Translations under genes and position numbers: made by a program | Shown here: positions 11,705-22,613 of the stretch, one piece after another | Position numbering within the stretch: the first letter of the stretch is position 1 | Layout of the letters: every line of letters begins with the position of its first letter | The notes under the pieces: model-generated | Told to the model about the DNA's origin: nothing | Database searches by the model: none | What the model saw: only the letters and a program-made list of their open reading frames with translations | Source of the DNA: Diphasiastrum complanatum | Lineage: Eukaryota > Streptophyta > Lycopodiopsida > Lycopodiales > Lycopodiaceae | Length of the DNA stretch: 64,000 nt | Direction of reading: 5' to 3' | NCBI GenBank assembly: GCA_029204225.1 | Contig: CM055109.1 | Location: 31,905,870-31,969,869, forward strand

Positions 11705-12235
11705 AAATTTACCAGTTCTAAGTCTACTAGTGGCAACTTAGCTTTCCTTCGTTTTCTTTTCTGTAAATACTACTTAATTTTTTTTTTATAATATTGGTCA
11801 TCTCTAACAACTGCTAGAATGTTATGTTCGGCATTCTAGAAGCAAAGTCCATCACTATTTCATATGAACGATGCTTTGGGGGTGTTGGATCTCTAGATGA
11901 TGGCTCTCTAGGTGATTCCATACTTATTATTGGCTTTGCAAATGTAACTTTCTTAATTTTTTTAGTTTCTTCTTCACGAAATTTTTTGGCTTCTAAACTA
12001 ATATTTGCCTCATAATATTTTCATCAGAATGATCAAAGTCTGGATCCTTTGCGTTGGGGTTCTCTGCAATCTTTTTTGTATTCTGCATCTTATTAGTCGC
12101 ATTTTTCACAGATTTTGCATTTTTACTTTTCTTCTTTTTGCAAAGTGTAGGCACATCCTTCTTACTTCTAGTAGTAACTTTATTTACTTCTAACTCTAAG
12201 TCAGGGCAATCCTAGTCCTGATCTACTAATATTTT
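11705..12235. other. GypB gag-protease linker, decayed
   Basis: By position this is the region between Gag zinc knuckles and protease. It is AT-rich, and the minus-strand readings are Lys-rich but repeatedly interrupted. No domain is recognised. The corresponding part of GypC (16020-16540) is also Lys/Ser-rich. Confidence 0.4.
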
Positions 12236-12590
12236 TTATTCTACTTCTATCCTTTGAGCTACCATATAAGTATTGGCCTTAGATGGTCGTGGTTCATCAT
12301 CCTTAGGTGAATTTACAAAACACGGCTTAGGCCTTGTTTGTAGGCCTAAAAACGGTGAATCTACAAAAAACGGCTTAGGCCTTGTTTGTAGGGGTTGAGG
12401 GCATTCTCCAGTTACATGTCTTTCGCCTTTGCAATTGGTGCAAAGAGGTACATATCCTAACACCCTCCTTGTTTCAAGACAATCTGGTGAATAGTGACTA
12501 GGGGCTCCGTAGTTATAGCATGAGCCTCTTATTCTGGGTGGTGGAGTGGAGTCTCGCACTCCTCCTCTACACAAAAACGTGTATTGCTAG
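12236..12590 (-). pseudogene. GypB Gag nucleocapsid: two zinc knuckles and a short tandem duplication
   Basis: The minus-strand reading of 112 codons carries a CCHC-like motif CYNYGAPSHYSPDC (second Cys replaced by Tyr) and an intact CTNCKGERHVTGEC, followed by PQPLQTRPKP. These knuckles bind element RNA in the Gag particle. The segment LQTRPKPFFVDSP is repeated as LQTRPKPCFVNSP, a 48-bp in-frame tandem duplication at about 12310-12400. The same two-knuckle spacing, with VPLCSNCREPGHKYPDC, occurs in GypC at 15830-15955, so both belong to one clade. The copy is cut at about 12600, where copia sequence begins. Confidence 0.75.
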
Positions 12591-12644
12591 TTAGTTCTAG
12601 GCTTTGGTGTAGAATTCTTTTGATTAGGAGGAACAATGCTTTGG

Positions 12645-13294
12645 ATCCTGCATGTGTTGACTTAGCTTATGAACAAAAAAGCTTAGATTAGGCCTAGTCA
12701 CTGTTAACCAAATAAGTGAGCTAATAAGACTCCTATAAAGAGTGATGTCCACAAAGGATTTTTCATCATCTTTCATAGGAACTTTTACATTGTGCTCCAT
12801 AGGTGTATCTATGCCTTTACAGTTTTCCATATGGAATTTCTTGAGCATGAAAGCATGAGCTTTCCAAAAGTCAATTTCAAGGCCTAAAATGTAGTGAAGA
12901 ACTCCTAAGTCCTGCATCTTAAACTCAGTACCAAGTGCATGCTAAGAATGATATCATCTACATAGATGAGAAGAATAATTACAAAGTTATCTACCAACTT
13001 ATAATATAGTGAAGGGCCATATTCACTTAGACAAAATCCGAGTGATATGATATAGGAGTTGAGCCTTGCATACCAAGACCTTGGTGCCTGTTTCAATCCA
13101 TACAAACTTTTGAACAAAAGACAAACTTTTGATTCATCACCTTCCTTCACAAAACCTGGAGGCTGTTCCATATAAATCTCATCCTCAAAGTAACCATTGA
13201 GAAATGCATTAGAAACATCAAGTTGGAACATACTCCATTTGTGAAAACATGCAAGAGATATGAGTATTCGAATTGTTACCATCTTTGCAACTGG
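12645..13294 (-). pseudogene. Ty1/copia RT fragment (CopB)
   Basis: Minus-strand readings give VAKMVTIRILISLACFHK (13290-13240), [37 protein letters not shown], the catalytic YVDDIILS (about 12965-12945), then DLGVLHYILGLEIDFW and MLKKFHMENCKGIDTPMEH, ending at MQDPK (12645). The fragment is cut on both sides: by GypB sequence on the left and by the start of the GypC LTR on the right. A deletion in the RT after YVDDIILS removes the usual SGNNEELV segment, which CopE (34205) still has. It is the same family as CopA and CopE. Confidence 0.85.
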
Positions 13295-14574
13295 TGTTGT
13301 GATGCCACACAAATGTCAAAAATTGAATATAGACATAAATATGGCATGATATACTAAAAAATGAAGATATGAGCTGGTTAAGTATAAATCATGAAGAGGC
13401 CTAAGTCATTTTTTGAGAATATATCTCCTAGGTACTTGTCTTATAAATTAAGGGCTAGACCTTTAATTGGAAAAGACATTGCCTTGGATAACCCTTAACT
13501 AGGTCGTCCATACAAAACGACTAGTTATGAAAAGACATGTTAAACTAGAGTAACTTTAACTGATAGTTAAGTATACCTCTTATGGTATAGTTGAACATAT
13601 TTTTAGTTTAGTTCTTTACTAGACCCTTTCGCGGGAGCGACGCACCTATTGTTTAAGAGGTGTGTTTGTTCGTCCCATAGAACATATATTGATCTCACAC
13701 TTTAGTCTCGATCATCGAGAGAGAAGAGTTTATGCTTATGTAAGAGATTGAAGAAGTGAATAGAGTTCTGTGAGTTATTCTCCCTTATCTCTGTTCTTCA
13801 CATTGTTGAGTGTGAGTGATCTTGAGTCTGCTAACAATCTCTAACGCATTGCATGAACTACTCTTTGATCAGACAGACGCTCTAGTGCATTACAGTCATT
13901 TGCTGTGTTTCCGTAAAGCATGCTCTAAAGAACTGTCTTAAAATCATCTTATTTGTCTGTCGCGAATACTTTCTTTTTGACACTCAAATAATGACTATCT
14001 TTGTGCAGTCTAGCACGATCATTGAATTAAGTTGTATGTATACAAATGAGATGACAGTCCATGTCTAAAGAATTGAGTCTCTGATCTTTTTTCCTGATTT
14101 GGCATTGACATAAGTTTCAAACGTGCTCTAAAACCATTCGTGCTCTTTAACCATTAAGTTGGGCTTTAGTTGTAGAGGACTATTGTCTAGGAACGAATAG
14201 TTCGCAAACTCGACTAATTAATTGTCTGCGCAGTCAAAAATACGTCGAACAATTCCCGATTCTCTATTGACACCTTAGTCAGCCAGAGTGTAGTTTACTG
14301 TACTACTATGATAACATTTCATTTGTAGAACGCGCTTCCTTCAATTCGATAGAGGCCAGATTGTTGTTGTGAATTCATTAACATTACCCATTCCAAATAT
14401 AAGTAATATTGGTTACTTTTTAATGTCTACCGACAACTAGAATAACATTCGAAACCACCAGTCATAATTACACCAAAAACATAACTTTCTAACGTTGTCC
14501 TCTGTGGGAACGATATTTTTTTGCTACAAAATCTATATTAACCCTGTTGGTATAGCACGACATATACCAATTTT
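13295..14574 (+). repeat. Probable 5' LTR of gypsy element GypC
   Basis: CopB sequence is interrupted at 13294 and non-coding sequence begins with TGTTGTGATG. The primer-binding site follows at 14575, so the intervening 1.28 kb is the likely 5' LTR. No second copy of this LTR could be found downstream of the GypC pol, so the borders rest only on the interruption point and the PBS. Confidence 0.5.
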
Positions 14575-14592
14575 TGGCGCCGTTGCCGGGGA
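14575..14592 (+). other. GypC primer-binding site, tRNA-Asp type
   Basis: TGGCGCCGTTGCCGGGGA is the complement of the 3' end of plant tRNA-Asp (GUC) including CCA. This primes minus-strand DNA synthesis and is typical of Athila/Tat-type gypsy elements of plants. Confidence 0.9.
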
Positions 14593-14659
14593 TAGTTTAG
14601 AGAAATTATAAGAAATCTGACATATCCATTTCCATATCTAATGTATGTCAGATAGAGAA

Positions 14660-15708
14660 TTGAGATTATGAAGATACCAGAAGCTTAGAGAGGAGTTTTT
14701 ACGAAGACAGAGTGAAAGTACTAGTCGTAGAAATCTAGACGCTTCACTTCTATCTCTAAAATTAAATATGATTATTTTAAAGGGACCAGCTCCGATGATG
14801 CAGATAGCTATGTCTCACAATTTGAGTCAATAGCCAATGCGAATAACGAGGGAACTGACGTAGACAAACTACAAATTTTCCCTGGTCTGCTAAGGAAGCA
14901 AGCGCGTATCTGGTATAGCCAGGTAGAACCAGGCCGTGTAGGAACCTGGTACCTGTTGAAAGATGTGTTTCTGAACCAGTTCAGAGAGATAGGTTACAAA
15001 TCTAGAATTCTTGGACGACTGAACAATGTTCAGAAGAAGAGTAAAGAATCTCTTTGCAAATATACACGTAAGGTTAAAAACCTCATAGGAAAATTAACCG
15101 GTGTATATCCCATGGATATGCAAATCGAATGGTTTTTGGTTGGTCTATCACCAAATATTGATCGATACTATAGACAAGAGGACATGAACTCCTTAGCAGC
15201 TGTTATAGCTAGTGCAGAAAAATTTGAAACTTTGAAATCAGAGCGATCAATGAAGAAATCTTGAAAGTCTAAGACTGATTCCAGTGACATCGATGATGAT
15301 TCAGATTCAGATTCCAGTAGTAGTTCTTCAAGCTCGGAATCTGAAAGTAGCAATTCATCGGAATCAGATGCTGACAAAGGAGAGAAAAAGAATAAACGAC
15401 GGACCAAACGAAAGGACGACACGAAAGTTGTCAAGGATAAGTCATCAACTTCCAAAGTGGAAAAGCTTTGGAAAAGTAATATGGCTGACCTTAATAAAAA
15501 ATTTAATGACTTGAAAGTGCAAATCTCAGAAGTTGCAAACAAAAGACCAAAGGCGTCTTCTTCTAACTCAGGAATGTGGTGTACAAAATGTGGAACATCT
15601 GGACACACCAAGGAAGACTGCACCACTGTTAACGTCAAATACATTGAAGATCCTATCCAGGAGGTACTTTTTATTTTTCCGAATGATGCGACTACTAACT
15701 ATGTATAG
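14660..15708 (+). pseudogene. GypC Gag, capsid and first zinc knuckle
   Basis: A plus-strand reading contains the Gag capsid text GLLRKQARIWYSQVEPGRV (14885-14940), LKDVFLNQFREIGYKS, and QIEWFLVGLSPNIDRYY. After an in-frame TGA at 15262 it continues in the same frame into a Ser/Asp/Glu-rich stretch (DSSDIDDDSDSDSSSS), a basic stretch (KKNKRRTKRKDD) and a CCHC knuckle, CTKCGTSGHTKEDC (15583-15624). Gag assembles the particle and packages RNA. The stop at 15262 and the TAG at 15706 interrupt a reading that is otherwise continuous. The acidic Ser-rich hinge is long for a gypsy Gag. Confidence 0.8.
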
Positions 15709-16536
15709 GGTACTGCAGCATCAGCCCAATAGGACAAACCCAAATTCGCACCAAGAAGACATAATCCTCCTAAAGTTTTTGGACCAACGAAGTCTCAAAC
15801 CTCGAATAAACCAGTTTCGGGCAACTGCTGCAACTGTGGAGAGTCGGGACATTTTTCTCATGACTGTCCTCAACCACGGAAGCCAATTGGTTACGTACCA
15901 TTATGCTCGAATTGCAGAGAACCTGGTCACAAGTATCCTGACTGCCCTCAGCCATAGAAGCTGCGACCCAAATATCAGTACGTAGCAACACCAGCTGCTG
16001 CAGACATGAAAGTGAAAGCTGTGACAGATGCTATTGTACAGAGAATTGATGTTATTGAAAGAAAATTGGCAAAGACTGAAGATCAATCCTGGTCAAGTGA
16101 CGTGGAAAAGATTTTTAAAGTCACCACGAGAAGCAAAAGATCCTCAAAACCTAATAAAAAATCTTCGACAAAGCACAGAAAATCCTCAAAGACGAAATCT
16201 TCTAGCAAGACGACGAACAAATCCACGAATAAAGAAGATCTCAAGGATGACCCTAACTATGACCGTGATGCTGCAAAGTTATTTGCAAAAGATATCTTGG
16301 CAGAAGCAAAGGAAATCATCAACACTGAACTAAAGACTGCTCTTGCAGAGAAGGTGGTCACTTTCGAGGAAGAAGACGGAAAAATCACGAAGACGAAATC
16401 GTCTAGTACTGCTATTGTTAAACCAACCTCAAAATCAAAGACAAAAGAATATGACATCGTAACTGATATCGGATCTCTTCGACCAAACATTACTTTTGAA
16501 CAACTGTTGGCAGATAACACGTATTACAGAAAGTAG
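15709..16536 (+). pseudogene. GypC Gag C-terminal part: two more zinc knuckles and Lys/Ser-rich tail
   Basis: In the same frame as the upstream Gag lie CCNCGESGHFSHDC (15832-15873) and CSNCREPGHKYPDC (15907-15948), two CCHC knuckles, giving three in the element. After a TAG at 15955 the frame stays open for 190 codons. This part includes a Lys/Ser/Thr-rich basic segment (SKRSSKPNKKSSTKHRKSS, about 16130-16190), a putative helical acidic region (AAKLFAKDILAEAKEIINTEL) and ends with EQLLADNTYYRK at the TAG 16534-16536. The basic tail may bind nucleic acid; this is inference from composition. Confidence 0.7.
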
Positions 16537-17100
16537 CTGAAAGGCCTTTCTTTGCCTAAGAAGAAGAAGAAAATTTCTCTGCCAGATGCTGGTGTTTTGT
16601 CCATTGATTTAGGTGATCTCGGTGCACCTGAAATTGATGTTGCAGGATGCCTGTTCGAAAAAGTGCCAATTGACTCTGGTTCCAGTGTAAATATAATAAC
16701 AAAAGACACAGCTCATGCTCTAGGGCTGACTGACATTTAACCAACACAGCGAAACATCAAGTTAGCTGATTCGACACGATGAAAACCTGTTGGTGAGCTG
16801 AAGGATGTCACTGTCTACATTCAAGCCAAGCCATTCACCATGAATTTTATTGTTATCAAACCACTCGATTTGTCATCCTATTTAGTGTTGATTGGATGAC
16901 CTTGGCTTTATCAATCAAATGCTAGTGTACATTGGAAATCCAAAGAGCTAAGATTTCAGACTGGTGAAACCAATAACCGACGTAAGCCAGCAGAACAAAT
17001 CACAATTTAGAGTCGTGACAAATATGAAGGTGAAACTCCTTTGTCCGACACTAGTTTTACATCAGAAGAATCTTCGTTGCCTTGAGTATTTTTTTTTATA
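16537..17100 (+). pseudogene. GypC aspartic protease
   Basis: The plus-strand text LGAPEIDVAGCLFEKVPI, DSGSSVNIITKDTAHALGL, IKLADSTR, VGELKDVTVYIQAKPFTM, then PWLYQSNASVHWKSKELRF is a Ty3/gypsy protease that would process the polyprotein. The catalytic D-S-G triad at about 16671-16679 is intact. In-frame stops occur at 16738 (TAA), 16780 (TGA), 16897 (TGA, where relatives have Arg of GRPW) and 17008 (TAG), so the copy is dead. It is the only protease in this element, unlike GypB. Confidence 0.8.
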
Positions 17101-17560
17101 AATCTAATATTGAAGTGCAGTACTTTGAATGTTAAGAGAATGTTGAGGACAAAGAATTCTTCGATGTCTGCAATGATGAAGCTGATGTTTCATATAAAGA
17201 AATTAACATTGCAGACACAAATTCGAAAGAGTCTAACGATTCGAGTGACGAATCTGAATACGAATTTGGTAACAAGAACCAGGTTGACAGCAAGAAAACA
17301 TGTATGGAGTCAACCATGCGCAAAATTCATGGCCATACCAAGGCCAGTATGACTGAAGGTATCATCTTACCAGATTCTACTGAACTGACTAAACTTGCAC
17401 CTAGCAGATTTGTGCATGTTTCAAAGTCACTTGGAGAATCTGAGTTGGCAGAATTCATAGAACTATTAAAGGAGTATCAAGATGTTTTTGCCTGGTCGCT
17501 CGACGATTTGAAGGGTATACCTACAGAATTTGGAGAGCATTGAATTGATCTGAAGGAAGA
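17101..17560 (+). pseudogene. GypC protease-RT linker
   Basis: Readings in two frames, including an acidic stretch (around 17120-17280) and a segment ESELAEFIELLKEYQDVFAWS (17430-17500). The latter is the conserved N-terminal lead-in to gypsy RT. A TGA follows at 17541. No separate function is implied. Confidence 0.6.
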
Positions 17561-18512
17561 TGCTGTACCTATTCGACCGAGACAATATCGTATCAATCCT
17601 AAATACTCTCTAATGGTCAAGGATGAACTTCACAAACACCTTAAGGCAGGTATAATCTATCTCATCTTAAGTAGTGAATGAGTTTCGCCCATTATTGTCG
17701 TCCCAAGAAAAAAGACTGGCAAAATACGAATATGTCAGGATTTCCGAAAACTCAATGCTGCCACCAGGAAGGACCATCATCCTTTGCCTTTTACTGATTC
17801 CATCCTAGATCAGGTTGCTGGTCAAGAGCGTTACAGTTTCTGTGACGGCTTTTCAGGATATAATCAGGTGGGAGTGCGAAAGGAGGATCGCTCAAAGACC
17901 ACATTCACGACGGATTGGGGCACTTATGCCTACAACAAAATGCCCTTTGGTCTTTGTAACGCTCCAACGACTTTTCAGCGAATCATGATGTTAATTTTCA
18001 CTGCCTTCCTGAGAACTTTTCTCGAAATATTTATTGATGATTTCTGTGTGTATAGTGATATAAAGACACACCTGCAGAATCTGAAATTAACATTGCAACG
18101 GTGTCGAGATGATTGTTTATCTCTTCATCCAGATAAATATTTTTTTGGTATGAAAAAAAGAATATCGCTTGAACACAGAATATCTAACAGAGGAATAGAA
18201 GTCGACAAAGATAAAGTCAAGCTTATAAAGAACCTCCTGATACCAACCAATTTGCGTGAACTAAGAGCTTTCTTAGGACATGTTGGCTATTACAGGAGAT
18301 TTATTCAAAATCATGCTTTTATTGCTGTCTCTCTTACACATCTACTGAAGAAACAAGTGGAATACTTGTGGATGAATGAACATCATAAAGCATTTGAAGA
18401 TCTTAAGCAAAGGTTGATCAATGCTCCTATTCTGAGACCACCGAACTGGGCTATTTTATTTCATAGTTATGTGGATGTTTTTGCATTTGCTATTGGCGTT
18501 TGTCTAAGATAG
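17561..18512 (+). pseudogene. GypC reverse transcriptase
   Basis: The text PIRPRQYRINPKYS (17565-17605), then VVPRKKTGKIRICQDFRKLN and the 242-codon open frame from 17784 form a full gypsy RT. That frame contains SILDQVAGQERYSFCDGFSGYNQV, DWGTYAYNKMPFGLCNAPTTFQ, the catalytic IFIDDFCVYS (about 18020-18060), and RAFLGHVGYYRRFI. It would synthesise element DNA in the cytoplasmic particle. The YxDD-type box is intact, but stops at 17541 and near 17680 and a stop at 18510 interrupt the pol reading. Confidence 0.9.
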
Positions 18513-18940
18513 AAGGACGACTAGAAGAAGGATCATCCCATCTACTATGCGAGTCGACAGCTCAGTGCATCAGAGAAAAATTATTCGGCTACAGAAAGGG
18601 AAGCACTTGGCATGATTTTCACTGTTAAAATTTTTTGGCATTATTTGCTGGGATATGCATTTATTTTTCATGTGGATAATTATGCGCTTAAGTATCTTCT
18701 AAATAAACCAGATCTATCAGACAAATTGCTCGATGGGTTCTACTTCTGCAAGAATTCACTTATCAAGTAGAGCTTCATCAAGGAAAGTATCATAAAAATG
18801 TTGATTATCTATCACGACTTAGCACTGGAAAAATTGAAAATCCTGTCAATGATAATTTTCCAGACGAACATTTATTCGAGATTTCATCTACAAATTCGCT
18901 ATATTCTAATATCATTATTTATCTCAAGGATCAGATATAT
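18513..18940 (+). pseudogene. GypC RNase H
   Basis: After the stop at 18510 the readings give HPIYYASRQLSASEKNYSATEREALGMIF (18535-18620, quoted as its parts YYASRQLS and YSATEREALG), then HVDNYALKYLL, and GKYHKNVDYLSRL (18783-18820). This is the order of a gypsy RNase H domain with the terminal D-YLSRL motif. It degrades RNA from RNA-DNA hybrids. Frames change near 18720, so it is inactive. Confidence 0.8.
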
Positions 18941-20137
18941 TCGGATGGTTATGATTTGGAGCAAAAGACAGTTTTTCAATATAAGGTAGCACCTTATACA
19001 ATTATTAACAATGTTCTATACAATCTTGGTGCAAATCATCGGCTTCGAAGATGTCTCGAATCCGAAGACATTAAAAAGGTCGTTAAAGCCTTATACTCAG
19101 AAGATATTGGTGGACATTTTGCTTTGAAGAACACAGTTATTAAGATATTGACTGCCAAGTATTGGTGGCCAACAATGTTCAAGGATGTATCAAACTTCAT
19201 TCGTTCATGTGATCCATGCCAAAGATTTGGTAAGCCTACAAAATCAATGAATTGGCCGTTGACACCAATCCTTCCTCTTGCACCATTCGAGAAGTGGGGG
19301 ATTGACTTTGTCGGTCCAATTAAACCTGTTACCCAACATACAAAATGTTGATATATTCTTATTGCAACGGATTATGCTACAAAGAACGTGGAAGCAAAGG
19401 TGACAAAAAGAAATGATGCAAAAAATATCACGACGTTCTTATTCAAAAGTATTATCACCGAATATGGTTGTCCACTCGAACTAGTAAGTGACCGAGGTAC
19501 ACATTTTTTAAATGACACTATACGGTTGCTGACAACTTATTTTCTCATCAAACACAAAAACTACATCGTATAATCCAAAAGCAAACGGGTTGACAAAAAG
19601 AGCTAATGGAATTTTATGTAAGATCATGACTAAAATTACTATTGCACACGCAACGAATTGGGATCAGAAACTACCATCAATTCTTTGGGCTTATCGTAAT
19701 ACAAAGAAAATCACGACGAAACAGACACCATATTTCCTAACATATGGTATGCATCCTATTCTACTAATTGAATTTGAAGTCAAAACTTTTCGTATTCAAG
19801 CTCAACGAACAAATGCAGAATGTATAAACGAAAGATTGACTAATATTGAAGAACTAGCTGAAGCTCGTGAGTCTTCACAAAATTAACGAAGGAAATCCAG
19901 GAACAAAGAAAGAAGAAATATGACAGTCATATAAAAAAATGTGATCTTAAAGCTAATGATTATGCACTGATATATGATAGTCGCCATCAAAAGTTCCCAG
20001 GAAAACTCCATATGTGATGGCTTGGACCTTTTAAAGTCATAGAGGTGTTTGACAATGGTTCTGTGCAACTTCAATCACTTGAAGGGGAATTGTTACGTAC
20101 ACGTATTAACGGGTCCAGACTAAAAAAATACTACCTT
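18941..20137 (+). pseudogene. GypC integrase
   Basis: The zinc-binding N-terminal part reads HFALKNTVIKILTAKYWWPTM and CDPCQRFGKP (19110-19245, HHCC type). The core contains PFEKWGIDFVGPI (first catalytic Asp, about 19285-19320), EYGCPLELVSDRGTHF (second Asp, about 19460-19505) and the expected third region with NPKANGLTKRANGIL (19575-19615), where relatives carry the catalytic Glu. The C-terminal part ends with HYARTRINGSRLKKYYL-like text near 20100-20137. Stops at 19348 and near 19570 and 19886 interrupt it. Integrase would insert the element DNA into the chromosome. Confidence 0.85.
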
Positions 20138-21495
20138 TGACCAAATTTTTTTTTTATTTATTTTGATTCTTATTATTTTCTACTATTTTCTGGAATCAAT
20201 CACGAATTTTTCTCTATCTTTTCTGATAATGTTTGCGACTTTTTTTTTTCTAAAAATTTTTCTAGAAATCTTCGTGAACTTTTTAACCACTGTTCAACAT
20301 TTGTTCAAACTGTTTCATGAATTTTTTGAAAATTTTTCTTGTCTTCTCGCAAATCTTTAAAGTTAATTTTCAAAGTATTTTTGAGAATTTTTTGACCCGT
20401 TAGTTGGTAGCAGATGGGCGCGAGCGAGTAGGAACGGATTGAAGGGAGTTGTTTTCGAGTGCGCTGAATCGATATCGTATGGATATAAATAACTATAAGC
20501 AAAAATATTTTAGCGTTGTCGATCAGTATATATAGAGAAAATCAGAAATGATTGCAAAGGTGGTGGTTTGCAAACATGGTGATTCATATTACGATGATGA
20601 TTACTCAGAGGCTTATCAATCAAATCAATCTGAATATCCATCAGTCATTCAAATGATTAGTCCATATCGAATTAACCATAACTAATTTCAAATAAAGTAT
20701 GGTCACATCCAGAATTAATCACACTTCTACCATTTAATGTCGAAATGGACAACGTTAAGCTTTAAATATAAGACCTTTTTTATATCCAATAATTATAATT
20801 TTGGAAAATTCCAAAGGCCAGATTTTGATCCAATAGCTAATCAACGCGCATATAAAGCATTTGACAACCATAGTATGTATTCTCGTACGCTCATCCGATA
20901 TTGGATGCAATATAAATGATCAGAGCTTGATTCAATAGATTCTGCATAACTTTGGCCAGTATGAAGAGTCTTCCGAATCAAGCTTTGATCATGCATATTG
21001 AGTCCAATAGTTTCAAAAACATTTGATAATAATTTGGTCTTGGAATAGCGATTCGATGCGCGCAGTCCAAATGCAGCAAATACATCGTCTGTTAGGGGCG
21101 CTGATCCGATATCCCATACGCAAAAAAATCATACTGGAACGCATAATGAAAGACTTATGAGAATGTTCTGAACGAACATTATCTCAAAAGAAAAATTTTC
21201 GTCTTTACGGTGCTTAAATAGGACGAGAGATTGTAATAATTCTCCTCTTTCACGTTTTTCAATGATATCCATTAATCAATTGTTTATAATTTTTTTAATG
21301 ATTATTCTAGAGGCTAGTGATTGTCTATTTAATGTATTCCGGCGCAGAGCTAATGATGATTCGTTGAATCTAGTACTAGACTAGTTAATGTATTTTGACA
21401 TAGGTACAAATTAGTATCATTCTGATTGGTGGATAAATATAGGTATAAATCACAGGTCGTTATTTGACAAATGTATGGTTGTGATCAACAGGAAT
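20138..21495. other. Non-coding, T-rich then mixed, downstream of GypC
   Basis: Immediately after the integrase lies a T-rich stretch (20140-20400). Short readings such as a 46-codon frame from ATG 20548 (MIAKVVVCKHGDSYYDDDY) and a 60-codon frame 20737-20919 (FGKFQRPDFDPIANQRAYKAF) have protein-like composition but no recognised domain. A GC-richer patch with GGGCGCGAGCGAG is at about 20413. No second GypC LTR is visible, so the right end of GypC is lost or lies undetected here. Confidence 0.4.
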
Positions 21496-21499
21496 TGTC

Positions 21500-21507
21500 T
21501 ATAAATA
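21500..21507 (+). promoter_or_regulatory. TATA box upstream of the small ORF
   Basis: TATAAATA lies 218 bp before the ATG at 21725 and is followed by a pyrimidine-rich leader with TCTTTTATTC and CTTCTTGTTTTTCTTC, typical of plant 5' leaders. No transcript evidence is available. Confidence 0.35.
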
Positions 21508-21724
21508 TGTGTACCACTTTCCATATTTCAATTCCGTAATCTTTTATTCTGAACTCTCTAGCCTTCTTGTTTTTCTTCATTCTCCCAATATCGAATCGAC
21601 GCGCGTCATCCCTTGTTGTGCATGCTCGTATTCATTCAGGCACATTGAATCGATATCAGCCACTTCTAATAGTGAGATTTGTATATATCATTCATCTTAT
21701 AGTCCATATGCAACCACTGTCATT

Positions 21725-22000
21725 ATGGCCATCAAATCATTATCAGTTTGTTTAGGAGGCCATAAGTACGCAAGAGGAACATATAAAATAATTTTTGTGA
21801 AGAGAGATTTGGCTATTAAGATATTGGGTTATACTCCCAATGAGACTACCAAAAGATCATCTGCAATGGCCCTTTATTCGGGTTATATTGATATGAACAA
21901 GAGGAAAAATTTAGAATTTTTGGATCCATATGAAAGCAGATTATTCCTTCATGACAATACCATCCGTTTGAATCTTGAAGAGGATGATGATAATAATTAA
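21725..22000 (+). CDS. Small ORF of unknown function, 91 aa
   Basis: The frame from ATG 21725 to the TAA ending at 22000 encodes 91 residues with a mixed N-terminal half (MAIKSLSVCLGGHKYARG), a central KRDLAIKILGYTPNETTKRS, and an acidic end LNLEEDDDNN. A longer frame starting at a non-ATG codon exists (from 21509), but the ATG at 21725 fits the TATA box at 21500 better. It is convergent with FamX-1, whose 3' end overlaps it by a few bases on the other strand. No domain is recognised. It may be a real small gene, a passenger of the neighbouring element, or a chance frame. Confidence 0.35.
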   Translation: MAIKSLSVCLGGHKYARGTYKIIFVKRDLAIKILGYTPNETTKRSSAMALYSGYIDMNKRKNLEFLDPYESRLFLHDNTIRLNLEEDDDNN

Positions 22001-22540
22001 ACAATTTTCTGTAATAGATTTTTGATATATTGCAAGGATCTCTCTTTTGTAATGAATTTGAATGACTTTCGAAATATCGTAATACTTGGCGAGATTTTAG
22101 CTTGATATCTAAATTGTGCTCTTTTGTAAAACCACTGAAAAAGTTGAACTGAATATTTATTTTTTGAATTGTGTCCTCCATGATTTGTTGCTCTATGAAA
22201 TGCTCCCCTTGCTTGCCAATGAGATTTTTCCATGTCTTGTGATGACCAGATACTTAAGCTCCCATATTCCTTTGCAAAATAAGTTGCATGATGAAGAAGG
22301 ATGTGCTGCAAACAATAGTTTTGATTAGTTACATCAGTAGAAAAAAATATAAGCCTGAATGAGAAAAGTAACAGATAATGATATAGATTAGCACTATGTA
22401 ATGAGTAGCGTTGTCTTTTTCCCAACAATCATGTATAGATTTTACAGATATGGTGCAACAATTTTGCAAAGTCCTCATATCTTCTGATGATAGGTTTTCT
22501 TTCCTGATAACACCTATGAGTTTGTCTAAGTTGGTCCACA
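21997..22540 (-). pseudogene. FamX-1, C-terminal part
   Basis: Downstream of the CxxC core the minus-strand readings contain VWTNLDKLIGVIRKENLSS and CCTISVKSIHDCWEKDN (22540-22420). They then give HHATYFAKEYGSLSIWSSQ and MEKSHWQARGAFHRATNHGG (22270-22180). The last blocks (aromatic-rich YGSL-W-Q-MEKSH-R-R-T-HGG) have the look of a conserved domain end in dispersed eukaryotic gene families. I cannot assign an enzyme. A frame change occurs near 22430-22300, so this copy is probably decayed or has an unrecognised intron there. It is the continuation of the core at 22614-23219. FamX-2 is cut before this part. Confidence 0.5.
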
Positions 22541-22613
22541 CTTGTCTCTTTTACACTCAATTACTTTCTTCCAATGTTCGTTTGGCTTGAACAATTTCTC
22601 CCCAAATTTTGTA

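Noticed and set aside
21995-22181. Alternative minus-strand frame 21846-22181 as a separate gene
   Set aside because: It overlaps the C-terminal FamX-1 reading in another frame and has no own features.
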